The notes under the pieces are model-generated. The model was not told the origin of the DNA and ran no database searches. It saw only the letters and a list, made by a program, of their open reading frames with translations. Of a stretch of 64,000 bases of DNA, positions 7,292-15,547 are shown piece after piece (the stretch's first letter is position 1; each line of letters begins with the position of its first letter). This DNA comes from Kineococcus endophyticus (GTDB lineage: Bacteria > Actinomycetota > Actinomycetes > Actinomycetales > Kineococcaceae), in contig NZ_JBFNQN010000012.1 in NCBI RefSeq assembly GCF_040796495.1, forward strand, positions 142,387 to 206,386, in the 5' to 3' direction. The translations under genes were made by a program, and so were the position numbers.

Positions 7292-7864
7292 ATGGCGATC
7301 GAGGTGCGCCCGGCCACCGTCTTCGAGGACGTCGCCGCGCTCGTCGGCCCCAAGCGGCCGGACGCGAACGTCTGCTGGTGCCTGAGCTACCGCCTCCCCG
7401 GCGCCGAGCACCGGGCCCTCGCCGGCCCCGCCCGCGAGGAGCGGGTCCGGGAGCTGGTGCGGGAGGACCCGCCACCGGGCGTCCTGGCCTACGAGGACGG
7501 CGAGCCCGTGGGCTGGGCCGCCGTGCACCCGCGGGCGGACACGTCCTTCGCGACCAACCGCCGCATCCCGCACGTCGACGACCTGCCCGTCTGGTCGCTG
7601 TGGTGCATCCGGGTCCGCCCCGGCCACCGTGGGCAGGGCATCGCCCACCACCTCGTCGAGGGCGCCGTCGAGTTCGCGCGCGAGGACGGAGCGCCCGTCG
7701 TGGAGGCCTACCCCGTCGACAACGGCGGGGAGCGCGTCGACCTGACGATGGCCTACGTCGGGACGCGGTCGCTCTTCGAGGCGCACGGGTTCACCGTCGC
7801 GGCGCCGACGACGTCGACGCTCGCCGGGTTCCCGCGGGTGCTGGTGCGGCGCGACCTGCGCTGA
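7292..7864 (+). CDS. GNAT family N-acetyltransferase
   Basis: A 190-aa protein whose C-terminal half shows the GNAT acetyl-CoA binding pattern (SLWCIRVRPGHRGQGIAHHL, then a family-typical EAYPVD and a terminal LFEAHGF). The N-terminal part contains CWCLSYRLPG, common in a GNAT subgroup annotated only as acetyltransferase. The ATG at 7292 is preceded by CACGAT and six bases, so transcription is predicted to be leaderless; longer in-frame extension through the inverted repeat is unlikely. The substrate is unknown. Confidence 0.85.
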   Translation: MAIEVRPATVFEDVAALVGPKRPDANVCWCLSYRLPGAEHRALAGPAREERVRELVREDPPPGVLAYEDGEPVGWAAVHPRADTSFATNRRIPHVDDLPVWSLWCIRVRPGHRGQGIAHHLVEGAVEFAREDGAPVVEAYPVDNGGERVDLTMAYVGTRSLFEAHGFTVAAPTTSTLAGFPRVLVRRDLR

Positions 7865-7947
7865 CGTGGTGGGACCGCCGACGCAACCAGCTCGGCGGAC
7901 GAGCACGACGCGTCGACGATCCCTCCGACGCGCGACGGCCCCGACCC

Positions 7948-8469
7948 TCAGTCCCGCGTCGCCAGCACCTTCGCGGCGAACGCCGCGGCCCGCTCCCGCA
8001 GCGCGTCGCGCCGTTGGGAGATGCTCAGGCCCGGGTCCGGCTTGAGCGTCGGCGTGGCCCGCAGGACGCGGACGTTGTCGGCGCACGCGAGGTCCGAGCA
8101 CAGGTAGGTGCCGACGGTGTTGTGCTTGCGCCCCGACTCCCCGGCACGCGCGGCGACGAAGAGCGAGACCTCCCCGGGCGCGCGGGTCGTGCGGCACAGG
8201 TCGCACATCGCCGTCGCGCGCACGCCCTTGCCGGGCGTCGCGCGCAGGGCCAGGCCGACGACGGCCTTGCCCAGCGGGACGAGCAGCCAGCCGCGTTCGG
8301 GGGCCTTGGGGTCGCGCCAGCCGACCACCTCGTGGACGGGGTCGCAGTCGTGCACCCAGTCCGGGACGCGCATCCGGTGCGCCTCACCGCGGGAGCAGTT
8401 CGTCATCGTGGAGCGGATGGCCTCGTCGGTCAGCTGACCGTCCTCGAGGTCCAACGTTGCCGGGGACAC
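7948..8469 (-). CDS. FBP-domain (elongation factor G-binding type) protein
   Basis: A 173-aa protein matching the FBP domain, the C-terminal treble-clef zinc finger of FusB-type EF-G-binding proteins. Zinc ligands are visible as MCDLCRTTR and, about 30 residues later, YLCSDLACADNVR. The N-terminus (LTDEAIRSTMTNCSRGEAHRM) and central GWRDPKAPERGWLLVP are typical. In firmicutes FusB frees EF-G from the ribosome and gives fusidic acid resistance; in actinobacteria the role is not established. The GTG start at 8469 lies eight bases after a TACGCT -10 candidate. Confidence 0.85.
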   Translation of the reverse strand: MSPATLDLEDGQLTDEAIRSTMTNCSRGEAHRMRVPDWVHDCDPVHEVVGWRDPKAPERGWLLVPLGKAVVGLALRATPGKGVRATAMCDLCRTTRAPGEVSLFVAARAGESGRKHNTVGTYLCSDLACADNVRVLRATPTLKPDPGLSISQRRDALRERAAAFAAKVLATRD

Positions 8470-8489
8470 GACCGTCGAGCGTACGCCCG

Positions 8490-11237
8490 TCAGGAAGCCT
8501 TCTCGAAACGGCAGGTCGCGTCGAAGATCTCGTGGCACCCGGTCACGGCGGCCGGCAGCCGGTCCGCCGAGACGGGCCGGGAGAAGTAGTAGCCCTGCGC
8601 GGTGTCGCAACCGACGGCCTGCAGCGCGTGCACCTGCGAGGCCTGCTCGACGCCCTCGGCGACGACGCGCAGGCCGAAGCTGCGGGCGGCGCCGACGACG
8701 AGCCGGACGAGCTCGACGGTGCGCGGGTCGTCGGAGTCGACGAAGCTGCGGTCGATCTTCAGGACGTCCACGGGGACGCGGGCGAGCTGGCCGAACGACG
8801 TGTAGCCCGTCCCGAAGTCGTCGATGGCGATCTGCACGCCGATGGCCCGCAGCTCCTCCAGGCGCGCCCACGCGGCGTCGTCCTCGACCATGACGGTCTC
8901 GGTGATCTCCAGCGCGAGCCGTTGCGGCGCCGTGCCGGACGCCTCGAGCGCGGACCGGACGTCGTCGACCAGGCGCGGGGAGCGCAGGTGGCGGCCGGAG
9001 ATGTTGACGGCCACCTTCAGGCCCGATCCCGGACCGCCCGCGGCGTCGAACTCTGCGAGCTGCGTCAGCGACGTCTTCAGTGCCCAGCGTCCGAGGTCGC
9101 AGATGAGGTCGGAGGCCTCGGCGACGGGGATGAAGACCCCCGGCGGCACGAGCCCCTCGCCCGGCTTCTGCCAGCGCACGAGCGCCTCGACGCTGCGGAC
9201 GCGGCCCGTCTCCAGGTCCGTGACGGGCTGGTAGTGCAGGACGAGCTCGTCCTCCACGAGCGCCCGCCGGAGCCCGTCCTCGAGCGCGGCCTGGGCGGCG
9301 AGCGCCTGCCGCAGGTCGTCGTCGTAGACCTCGACGCGGCCGCGGCCGGCGTTCTTGGCGCGGTAGGCGGCCGTGTGGGCCTCCTGCAGCAGCCGGTCGG
9401 CGGCCTCCCCGGACTCGTCGAGCGGGGCGCCGGCCTCGACGCGGCTCACGGCCACGCCGACGCTCGCCCCGATCACGGCCTGCGACTCGGCCGAGCCCAG
9501 CAACGGGATGGGGGCCGAGACGGTGTCGATGAGGGCCTGCCCGAAGTCCAGCAGCCCCTTCTCGTCCTGCACGGGCTCGACGAGGACGACGAACTCGTCG
9601 CCGCCGAGGCGCGCCACGACGTCGACACCCCGCACACGCTGGCGCAGCCGCTGCGCGACGGTCTGCAGGACGGCGTCCCCGGCGACGTGCCCGAGGGAGT
9701 CGTTGACGGTCTTGAACTGGTCGAGGTCGAGGAACAGCAGTCCGACGCGGTCACCGGTGCGGTGGGTGCGGCGCAGCGCGCGGTCGATCTGGGCGAGCGC
9801 TTCGGCCCGGTTGGGCAGCGTCGTCAGCGCGTCGTGGGTGGCCTGGTGGGCCATCTCCTCCTGCAGCTGCTCCCGGTCGCGCATGACGCCGAGGATCTGC
9901 TGGACGGAGGCGTGCACGACGCCGCCGAGGGGTCCGCCGACGGGTCGCTGCAGGATCTCGTCGTCGAACGCGCCGTCCGCGACGGCCTGGGCCTGCGCCT
10001 GCACCGAGCGCAGGCTCGCGACGGCCGCGCCGAGACCGTGCGCGACGACGCGGGTCTCCGGGGGGCCCTCGACGACGACGTCGACGAGCTCACCGCGGCT
10101 GATGGAGCGGGCGGCGCCGGCGAGGCGGGCCAGCGGGGCGGCGATCGACCGGCTCGTCCACAGCACGCCGCCGACCGACAGCAGCAGCAGCAGGCCGGTC
10201 GCGCCGGCGTACTTGACCAGCTCGGTCTGGGCGTCGACGCGGTACTGCTCGGCGGCCCGGACCGCCTGTGCGGCAGCGATGTCGAGCACGGAGCGGAGGG
10301 CGTCGTCGCGGCCGACGACGGCCGAGCTGAGGGAGACGAGCACGGCGGAGTCCGGCGGGGTGTGGTTGCCGGAGGCCACGGCCCCGGCGAGCGTGCGGTC
10401 GACGACCTGGGTCTGCTCGTCGGCCAGGGCCGCGGTCCAGCCCGAGCGGACGCGGGCCTGCCCGGAGGCCGTGACGTCGGCGGAGGCGATCTGGAAGCCG
10501 GACCAGCTGCGCAGGAACAACTGGCGCGCGGGACCCTCGGCGCCCTCGGGTGCGGAGAGGAACCCGAGGTAGTACGGCACCTCCTCCCCGGCCAGGGTGG
10601 TGGCGTGCGCGGTGCGGCGCAGGTCGGCCAGCGCGTGCGCGAGGTCGGTGTCGCCGCCGCCCTCGACGTCGGCGGTGGCCAGGTGCGCGTCGACGGCGTC
10701 GCTGAGGTCGTCGACGAGGTACCGGTACTTGTCGAAGAGCTGCCGGTTGCTCGTCTCCCGCTCGCTGGGGGTGTCGCCGGCTCCCCAGGAGGCGCGGACG
10801 GCGGTCAGGCGCTCGGTGGCCGCTTCGATGCGGGGGCGGGCGAGGGCGTCGTCGCGGGCCTCGGCGGCGGCGGCGTCGGTGCGGGCGGTGGCCTCGTCGA
10901 AGAGCGTGTGCAGGTCGGTGGCGAGGCCGCTCTCGCGGGTCGCGGACGGTCCCTCGGCGCCGAGGTCGACGAGTTCGACGCTGGAGACGAGGGGGATCGC
11001 CTCCTCGGCGATGCGGGCGCGGACGGCGTCCAGCGCGACGGCGGCGCGGACCTGGCGGACGGCGTCCTCGGCGGCCTGGACGCGCTGGAAGCGGTGCAGC
11101 ACGAGGATGGAGGCGAAGGCGGAGAAGCCGACGATGGGCACCAGGACGAGCACGAGCAGCCTGGTCCGCAGGCTGATCGCGCGTCGGCCGCGCTGCTCGG
11201 GAAGGTCCGCCACCTGGAGAGGATCGGCGTCCTGCAC
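8490..11237 (-). CDS. Membrane-bound GGDEF/EAL protein with sensor and HAMP domains
   Basis: About 915 aa. A transmembrane helix (LLVLVLVPIVGFSAFASILV) is followed by a roughly 290-residue extracytoplasmic helical domain resembling nitrate/nitrite-type sensors. A second helix (GATGLLLLLSVGGVLW), a HAMP-like linker, a GGDEF domain with an intact signature (ARLGGDEFVVL) and an EAL domain (SVEALVRW, then DDFGTGYTSFGQL) complete it. Both catalytic motifs look intact, so it could make or degrade c-di-GMP. The GTG at 11237 is chosen because AGGA precedes it by five bases; GTG 11213 is an alternative. It is divergent from a second EAL protein. Confidence 0.9.
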   Translation of the reverse strand: MQDADPLQVADLPEQRGRRAISLRTRLLVLVLVPIVGFSAFASILVLHRFQRVQAAEDAVRQVRAAVALDAVRARIAEEAIPLVSSVELVDLGAEGPSATRESGLATDLHTLFDEATARTDAAAAEARDDALARPRIEAATERLTAVRASWGAGDTPSERETSNRQLFDKYRYLVDDLSDAVDAHLATADVEGGGDTDLAHALADLRRTAHATTLAGEEVPYYLGFLSAPEGAEGPARQLFLRSWSGFQIASADVTASGQARVRSGWTAALADEQTQVVDRTLAGAVASGNHTPPDSAVLVSLSSAVVGRDDALRSVLDIAAAQAVRAAEQYRVDAQTELVKYAGATGLLLLLSVGGVLWTSRSIAAPLARLAGAARSISRGELVDVVVEGPPETRVVAHGLGAAVASLRSVQAQAQAVADGAFDDEILQRPVGGPLGGVVHASVQQILGVMRDREQLQEEMAHQATHDALTTLPNRAEALAQIDRALRRTHRTGDRVGLLFLDLDQFKTVNDSLGHVAGDAVLQTVAQRLRQRVRGVDVVARLGGDEFVVLVEPVQDEKGLLDFGQALIDTVSAPIPLLGSAESQAVIGASVGVAVSRVEAGAPLDESGEAADRLLQEAHTAAYRAKNAGRGRVEVYDDDLRQALAAQAALEDGLRRALVEDELVLHYQPVTDLETGRVRSVEALVRWQKPGEGLVPPGVFIPVAEASDLICDLGRWALKTSLTQLAEFDAAGGPGSGLKVAVNISGRHLRSPRLVDDVRSALEASGTAPQRLALEITETVMVEDDAAWARLEELRAIGVQIAIDDFGTGYTSFGQLARVPVDVLKIDRSFVDSDDPRTVELVRLVVGAARSFGLRVVAEGVEQASQVHALQAVGCDTAQGYYFSRPVSADRLPAAVTGCHEIFDATCRFEKAS

Positions 11238-11367
11238 CGCTTTCCTGAGCGCACCGCCCGACCGGCCGCCCCGCCCTGACCCGTTCGGCTCAGCGAGGTC
11301 CGCATCACCGCGGTGGATGAGCCGGTGGATTGTGTCGAAGGCCCGCAGGAGGCACACTCGACGCACA

Positions 11368-11385
11368 GGATCTTCTAGAAGATCC
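11368..11385. promoter_or_regulatory. 18-bp perfect palindrome between divergent c-di-GMP genes
   Basis: The sequence GGATCTTCTAGAAGATCC is a perfect dyad 31 bases upstream of the rightward EAL gene and about 130 bases upstream of the leftward GGDEF/EAL gene. It is markedly AT-richer than its surroundings. A shared operator is the simplest reading; no local regulator gene explains it. Confidence 0.5.
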
Positions 11386-11415
11386 GACGGTGGGGTCCAG
11401 GGTGAGGGGTACGCC

Positions 11416-13149
11416 GTGCAGCAGGACGAGGAGCCCCCCGGGGCCGGGTCCGACGCGGGACCGCAGGAACGGCTCGACGTCGCGCGCGCCCTGCTGACCG
11501 CGACGACGGGCCTCGCCGTCTGCGACCTGCACGGCCTCGTCCTGGAGGCGGGCGACGCCCTCGTCGCGCAGCTCGCCCTCGACCCGCGCGGCCGCAAGCT
11601 CGGTGAGCTCCTCTCGACGCCCGGGTCCGTCGAGGAGCCGCTGCCCGTCGACCGCCTCGTCGAGGACCTCCTCGCCGGCGCCGAGCACGTCCTGACCGGG
11701 GCCCTCGTCCGCCGGCCCGACGGGCAGGACCAGCACTGCACCGTGATGATGACCCTGGGCGACTCCGGCGGCGCGGGCCACGTGCTGCTGGTGCATGTGG
11801 CCTCGTCCGGCTCCAGCCCCCGGGGCACGCGTCCCGGGCCCGGTCGCGACGCGCTGACCGGGCTGCGGGACCGGGCCGGGGCCGTGGCCGACCTCGCCGA
11901 CCGGCTCGCCGCGGGACGCACGGCTGACCGCCCCCGGCTGGGCGTCATCGCCTGCGACCTTGACCGGTTCCGCGTCGTCAACGACAGCCTCGGGGTCGAG
12001 GTGGGCGACCAGGTGCTGGCGACGGCCGCAGAGCGGCTGGCCGTCGGCCTGCGCGGAGGGGACGCGCTCGCCCGGGTCGGGGACGACGAGTTCCTCGTCG
12101 TCCTCGCCGGCCTGACCGACGAGGTGGAGGCCGTGGACGTGGCGCACCGCATCACGCGCAGCCTGGCGGCCCCGGTCCGCGTCGACGGGCCGGACGGTCC
12201 CCAGGAGGTCAGGTGCTCGGCGAGCACCGGTCTCGTCCTCGTCGACCTGCCCGTGACCGCGAGCGGTGGAGGTCCTGGAGGAGTGGTGGACGCCGGGACC
12301 GTCCTGCGCGACGCCCACACCGCCCTCGACGCCGCCAAGGCCGCCGGCGGGTCGAGCTGCCGCGTCTTCACCGACGCCCTGCGCGAACGCGCCGACCGCC
12401 GGCTGACCGTCGAGAACGACCTGCGCCGCGCTCTGCAGGAGGGTGAGCTCCGCGTGCACTACCAACCCGTCGTCGACCTGCGCGACGGCCACCGGACCGG
12501 GTTCGAGGCCCTCGTCCGCTGGGCGCACCCGCGACGCGGGCTGCTGCTGCCGGAGCAGTTCCTCGACGTCGCCGAGGACGCAGGCCTCGTCGGCCTCGTC
12601 GACGGCCTGGTCCTGGAGGAGTCCCTCGGGTTCCTCACCCGCCACCCCACCGCCCGCGTCGCCGTCAACACCTCCGCCCGCTGCCTCGACGGGACGTTCG
12701 CGCCGACGGTGGCCCGGGACCTGGACCGCCGCGGACTGGCCCCCGACCGGCTCACCGTCGAGCTGCTCGAAGGGTCCCTCGTCCCCGGCGACCCCGTCAC
12801 CGAGGCCGAGCTGCGCGACCTCGCCGCCCTCGGTGTCGGCGTGCTCATCGACGACTTCGGCACCGGCTACTCCACGCTGTCCTACCTGCGCCGGCTGCCC
12901 GTGACGGGGCTGAAGCTGGACCGCTCCTTCGTCGCCGACCTGCCGCAGGACCCCGGGTCGGACCGCATCGCGGCGGCGGTGGCCCGGCTGGCCGACGACT
13001 TCGGCCTCACCTCGACGTGCGAGGGGGTCGAGACCGCCGACCAGGCCCGGCACCTCGCCGCCCAGGGCTGGCAGTCGGCCCAGGGCTTCCACTTCGGGGT
13101 GCCCGGGCCGGAGGAGCGGTGGTTCCCCGCGGGAGCGCAGGGGGCCTGA
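11416..13149 (+). CDS. Soluble degenerate-GGDEF/EAL protein
   Basis: A 577-aa protein with no membrane segment. Residues about 20-130 form a PAS-like input domain (GLAVCDLHGLVLEAGDALV). The GGDEF domain has the altered signature RVGDDEF, so cyclase activity is doubtful. The EAL domain keeps FEALVRW, the IDDFGTGYSTLSYL motif and LKLDRSFV, so it is probably an active c-di-GMP phosphodiesterase or a c-di-GMP effector. The GTG start at 11416 has a GAGGGG ribosome site seven bases upstream. It faces the GGDEF/EAL gene at 8490-11237 across a 178-bp divergent region. Confidence 0.88.
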   Translation: MQQDEEPPGAGSDAGPQERLDVARALLTATTGLAVCDLHGLVLEAGDALVAQLALDPRGRKLGELLSTPGSVEEPLPVDRLVEDLLAGAEHVLTGALVRRPDGQDQHCTVMMTLGDSGGAGHVLLVHVASSGSSPRGTRPGPGRDALTGLRDRAGAVADLADRLAAGRTADRPRLGVIACDLDRFRVVNDSLGVEVGDQVLATAAERLAVGLRGGDALARVGDDEFLVVLAGLTDEVEAVDVAHRITRSLAAPVRVDGPDGPQEVRCSASTGLVLVDLPVTASGGGPGGVVDAGTVLRDAHTALDAAKAAGGSSCRVFTDALRERADRRLTVENDLRRALQEGELRVHYQPVVDLRDGHRTGFEALVRWAHPRRGLLLPEQFLDVAEDAGLVGLVDGLVLEESLGFLTRHPTARVAVNTSARCLDGTFAPTVARDLDRRGLAPDRLTVELLEGSLVPGDPVTEAELRDLAALGVGVLIDDFGTGYSTLSYLRRLPVTGLKLDRSFVADLPQDPGSDRIAAAVARLADDFGLTSTCEGVETADQARHLAAQGWQSAQGFHFGVPGPEERWFPAGAQGA

Positions 13150-13159
13150 GCTCCCCGCG

Positions 13160-15058
13160 TCAGCGGAGCCAGCGGTGCAGCCGCTTGGCCCGCGCGGCCG
13201 CCCACACCTCCTCGACCTCGGCCTCGGTGGCGGCCGCGTGCGCCTCCTCCTGCTCGAACAGGCGCCCGTAGGCGAAGGCGACCTCGGGCCGGGCGGTGGA
13301 CGCGAGGTCCGTCAGCCGCTGCCGGGTCACGACGGAGTCCTGGTGCTCGCCGAGGACCTCCTGCAGCTCGGTCACCGCCTTGGCGAAGCGCTTGGCGTCC
13401 TTGCCGAACACCACGACGACGGCCTCGGCCGCGTAGCGGGTCTGCTTGGCGGCCTTGCGCGCCTCGTGCAGCAGCTCGTCGCGCTCGGTCCCGGCGTCGA
13501 CGTGCTGGGCCCGCCGGACGAGGTCGGCCAGCGAGCCGAACGACTTCAGCACCCGCTTCGGCAGCACCGTGCGCGCCTTGCGGCGGCCCCGGTCGGACAG
13601 CTGCGGCCGTTCGACGAGGTCCTGCAGCACGTCGAGGAGCGACTGGTAGCGCTCGGAGTCCAGCTCGCGCAGGACGCGGTCGTGCGCGGTGCGGTAGTCC
13701 CCCTCGAGCTGCTCACGGACGAGCTGGGGGACGGCGCCGGTCGCGGCGGGATCGGTGGGCTGCTCCTCCGGCGCGTGGTCCAGCGAGGCGACCGACTGCA
13801 CGAGGCGGTCGCGCAGGACCTCCGCGTCCCGGGCCGCGCCCAGCTCGGCGGCGAGCCAGCGCAGCTCGTCGCGGACCGGCTTCGTCGGCGTCGTCAGCAG
13901 CGATCCGTAGGTCTTCAGCGCGCTGCGCAGGCGCCGTGTGGCGACGCGCATCGCGTGCACGCTGTCCGGCTCGTCGGCCCGCACGCGCGGGTCCTGGTCG
14001 AGGATGCGCTGCACCTGCTCGGCGAGGTGGGCGACGAGGACGTCGCCGGCGCGCGAGCCCGGGCCGAGGTCGGTGCGGCGCGGGGCCGCCGGGGTCAGGA
14101 CGCGGTCCGCGGGAGACACCCGCGCGGGCTCGGGCTCTGGCTCCGGCTCGGTGCTCGGTCCGGCCGGGGGCTGCGCCGCCTGCGGCGCGGGGGCGGGACG
14201 CGCGCCGGACAGGACGCGCGCCAGCTTCGAGCCGGTCCCCGCGACCTCCAGCCCGGCCGCCCGCAGCCGGGCGTCGACGGCGTCGAACAGCTCCCGGTCG
14301 CCGTCGACGAGCTCCAGCTCCACCTCGCGCCAGACCTGCGTGCCGTCGTCCGTGCCCCCGTCGCCCGTGCCCCCGTTGGTGGGGTCCTCGTCGGTCAGCT
14401 CGTCGACCGCGCTCACGGCCGCACCGACGGCGGCCCCGACCGCCGCCCCCACGGCCGCGCCGGGCGCCGCGCCGACGGCCGCCCCGCCGGCCGCGCCCAC
14501 GACGGCACCACCGGCCGCGCCGGAGGCCAGTCCTCCACCCTGCGCGCCGTCCTGCCCGTCGTCTGCGTTGCCAGGGACGAGGCGGCGCGCCTGCACGCGG
14601 TCGTCCGCGAGCTCGAGCAGCCGCGTCCCGGCGGCGTCCAGCAGCGTCCGCACCGTGCGGTGGGTGGTGATCTGCGCGACCGGCACCAGCGGTTCCCCGC
14701 CCGTGACGTCCTCCACGAGCCGGCGCAGCGGGGCCGGGACCGTCTTCACGGCCCGCCCGAGCGGGACCTGGCGCTCGTTCCGCGCACCGTCGGAGCCGGG
14801 GGTCTTGAGGTGCCAGCCTGCGTCGTGACCGCCGGTGCGGCGGCGCAGCGTCGTCCTGGCCGCGCTCAGCCGGAGGTCGCGGGTGTCGAAGTAGGTCGCC
14901 TCGAGCTCGTGCTCGCCGAGGTCGCCCTCGCGGTAGCCCCGCTCCTCGGCGTCGGGGAGCTCGCGCAGCAGGGAGCTCAGAGCAGGCAGTTCGGCGTCGG
15001 CGGCGAGGTCGTACTTGACCTCGATCTCCTCGTGGACCTGTCCGGGCTGGTTGACCAT
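13160..15058 (-). CDS. CYTH-CHAD domain protein with an Ala/Gly/Val-rich insertion
   Basis: A 632-aa protein. The N-terminal CYTH (triphosphate tunnel) domain starts with the EIEVKYDL signature and includes ATYFDTRDLRL, RRRTGGHDAGWHLK and, later, EVELELVDGD. The C-terminal CHAD domain (about 370-632) has HAMRVATRRLRSALKTY and HEARKAAKQTRYAAEAV, basic helices that bind polyphosphate in other CHAD proteins. Unusually, residues about 190-235 form an alanine/glycine/valine repeat (units like VGAAVGAA) placed inside the CYTH domain, between the DRVQARRL strand and the EVELELV strand, followed by an acidic linker. A second Pro/Glu-rich linker joins the two domains. ATG 15058 is the start. Confidence 0.88.
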   Translation of the reverse strand: MVNQPGQVHEEIEVKYDLAADAELPALSSLLRELPDAEERGYREGDLGEHELEATYFDTRDLRLSAARTTLRRRTGGHDAGWHLKTPGSDGARNERQVPLGRAVKTVPAPLRRLVEDVTGGEPLVPVAQITTHRTVRTLLDAAGTRLLELADDRVQARRLVPGNADDGQDGAQGGGLASGAAGGAVVGAAGGAAVGAAPGAAVGAAVGAAVGAAVSAVDELTDEDPTNGGTGDGGTDDGTQVWREVELELVDGDRELFDAVDARLRAAGLEVAGTGSKLARVLSGARPAPAPQAAQPPAGPSTEPEPEPEPARVSPADRVLTPAAPRRTDLGPGSRAGDVLVAHLAEQVQRILDQDPRVRADEPDSVHAMRVATRRLRSALKTYGSLLTTPTKPVRDELRWLAAELGAARDAEVLRDRLVQSVASLDHAPEEQPTDPAATGAVPQLVREQLEGDYRTAHDRVLRELDSERYQSLLDVLQDLVERPQLSDRGRRKARTVLPKRVLKSFGSLADLVRRAQHVDAGTERDELLHEARKAAKQTRYAAEAVVVVFGKDAKRFAKAVTELQEVLGEHQDSVVTRQRLTDLASTARPEVAFAYGRLFEQEEAHAAATEAEVEEVWAAARAKRLHRWLR

Positions 15059-15116
15059 GCCACGGTTGTACCGGCAGACGTGGCTCGTCGCCCGCCGTCG
15101 CCCTACCGTGCAGGAC

Positions 15117-15434
15117 GTGGCGGAGAGCACCGGACGGCACTGGGGCGGCAGCGGCGACTACGTCGAGGGTGAGCGCGTCTTCGCGCCCCCGCACGGCAGC
15201 TTCGACCCCGACTGGGTCGCCGGCCTCGTCCTCGACCGGCTCGGCGTGGCCGCCGGACTGCCGCGGACGGCGCTGGCGGCGGCGGCGCTCGCGGACGCCG
15301 ACCGGCGGGCCGCGGGCACCGGGACCGACGAACGGGCGGCCGCCCTCACCGAGGTCGACGGGGTTCCCGCCGGGACCGCGCGCGCCGTGGTCCGGGCCGT
15401 GGACGACTTCGCGGCGGCCTACTCCTTGGACTGA
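15117..15434 (+). CDS. Hypothetical small protein
   Basis: A 105-aa protein starting at GTG 15117, seven bases after TACCGT, which fits a leaderless mRNA; an in-frame GTG at 15108 overlaps that hexamer and is less likely. The N-terminus is WGGSGDYVEGERVFAPP-like and the rest is alanine-rich and helical (TALAAAALADADRRAAG). No transmembrane segment and no recognised domain. It is divergent from the CYTH-CHAD gene, with the two starts about 58 bases apart, so they may share regulation. Confidence 0.6.
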   Translation: MAESTGRHWGGSGDYVEGERVFAPPHGSFDPDWVAGLVLDRLGVAAGLPRTALAAAALADADRRAAGTGTDERAAALTEVDGVPAGTARAVVRAVDDFAAAYSLD

Positions 15435-15547
15435 CGCGCTGGGCTGACTCCCTGGTCCGGCACCGTGCTCGTCTGGACCGCCCGCGCGGCGGCTGCCCTG
15501 ATGGACCACCCGCACGTCCCGCACCGCCGCAGTCGTGGGAGGTCAGT

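Noticed and set aside
11305..13092. 595-aa minus-strand frame opposite the second EAL gene
   Set aside because: The composition is that of an antisense shadow (runs of Gly, Glu, Ala, Arg) and the plus strand carries intact EAL motifs.
14400..14520. Possible tandem DNA repeat or CRISPR-like array in the CYTH-CHAD gene
   Set aside because: The repetition is codon-level alanine/glycine/valine sequence without constant repeats and spacers; it is a coding low-complexity tract.
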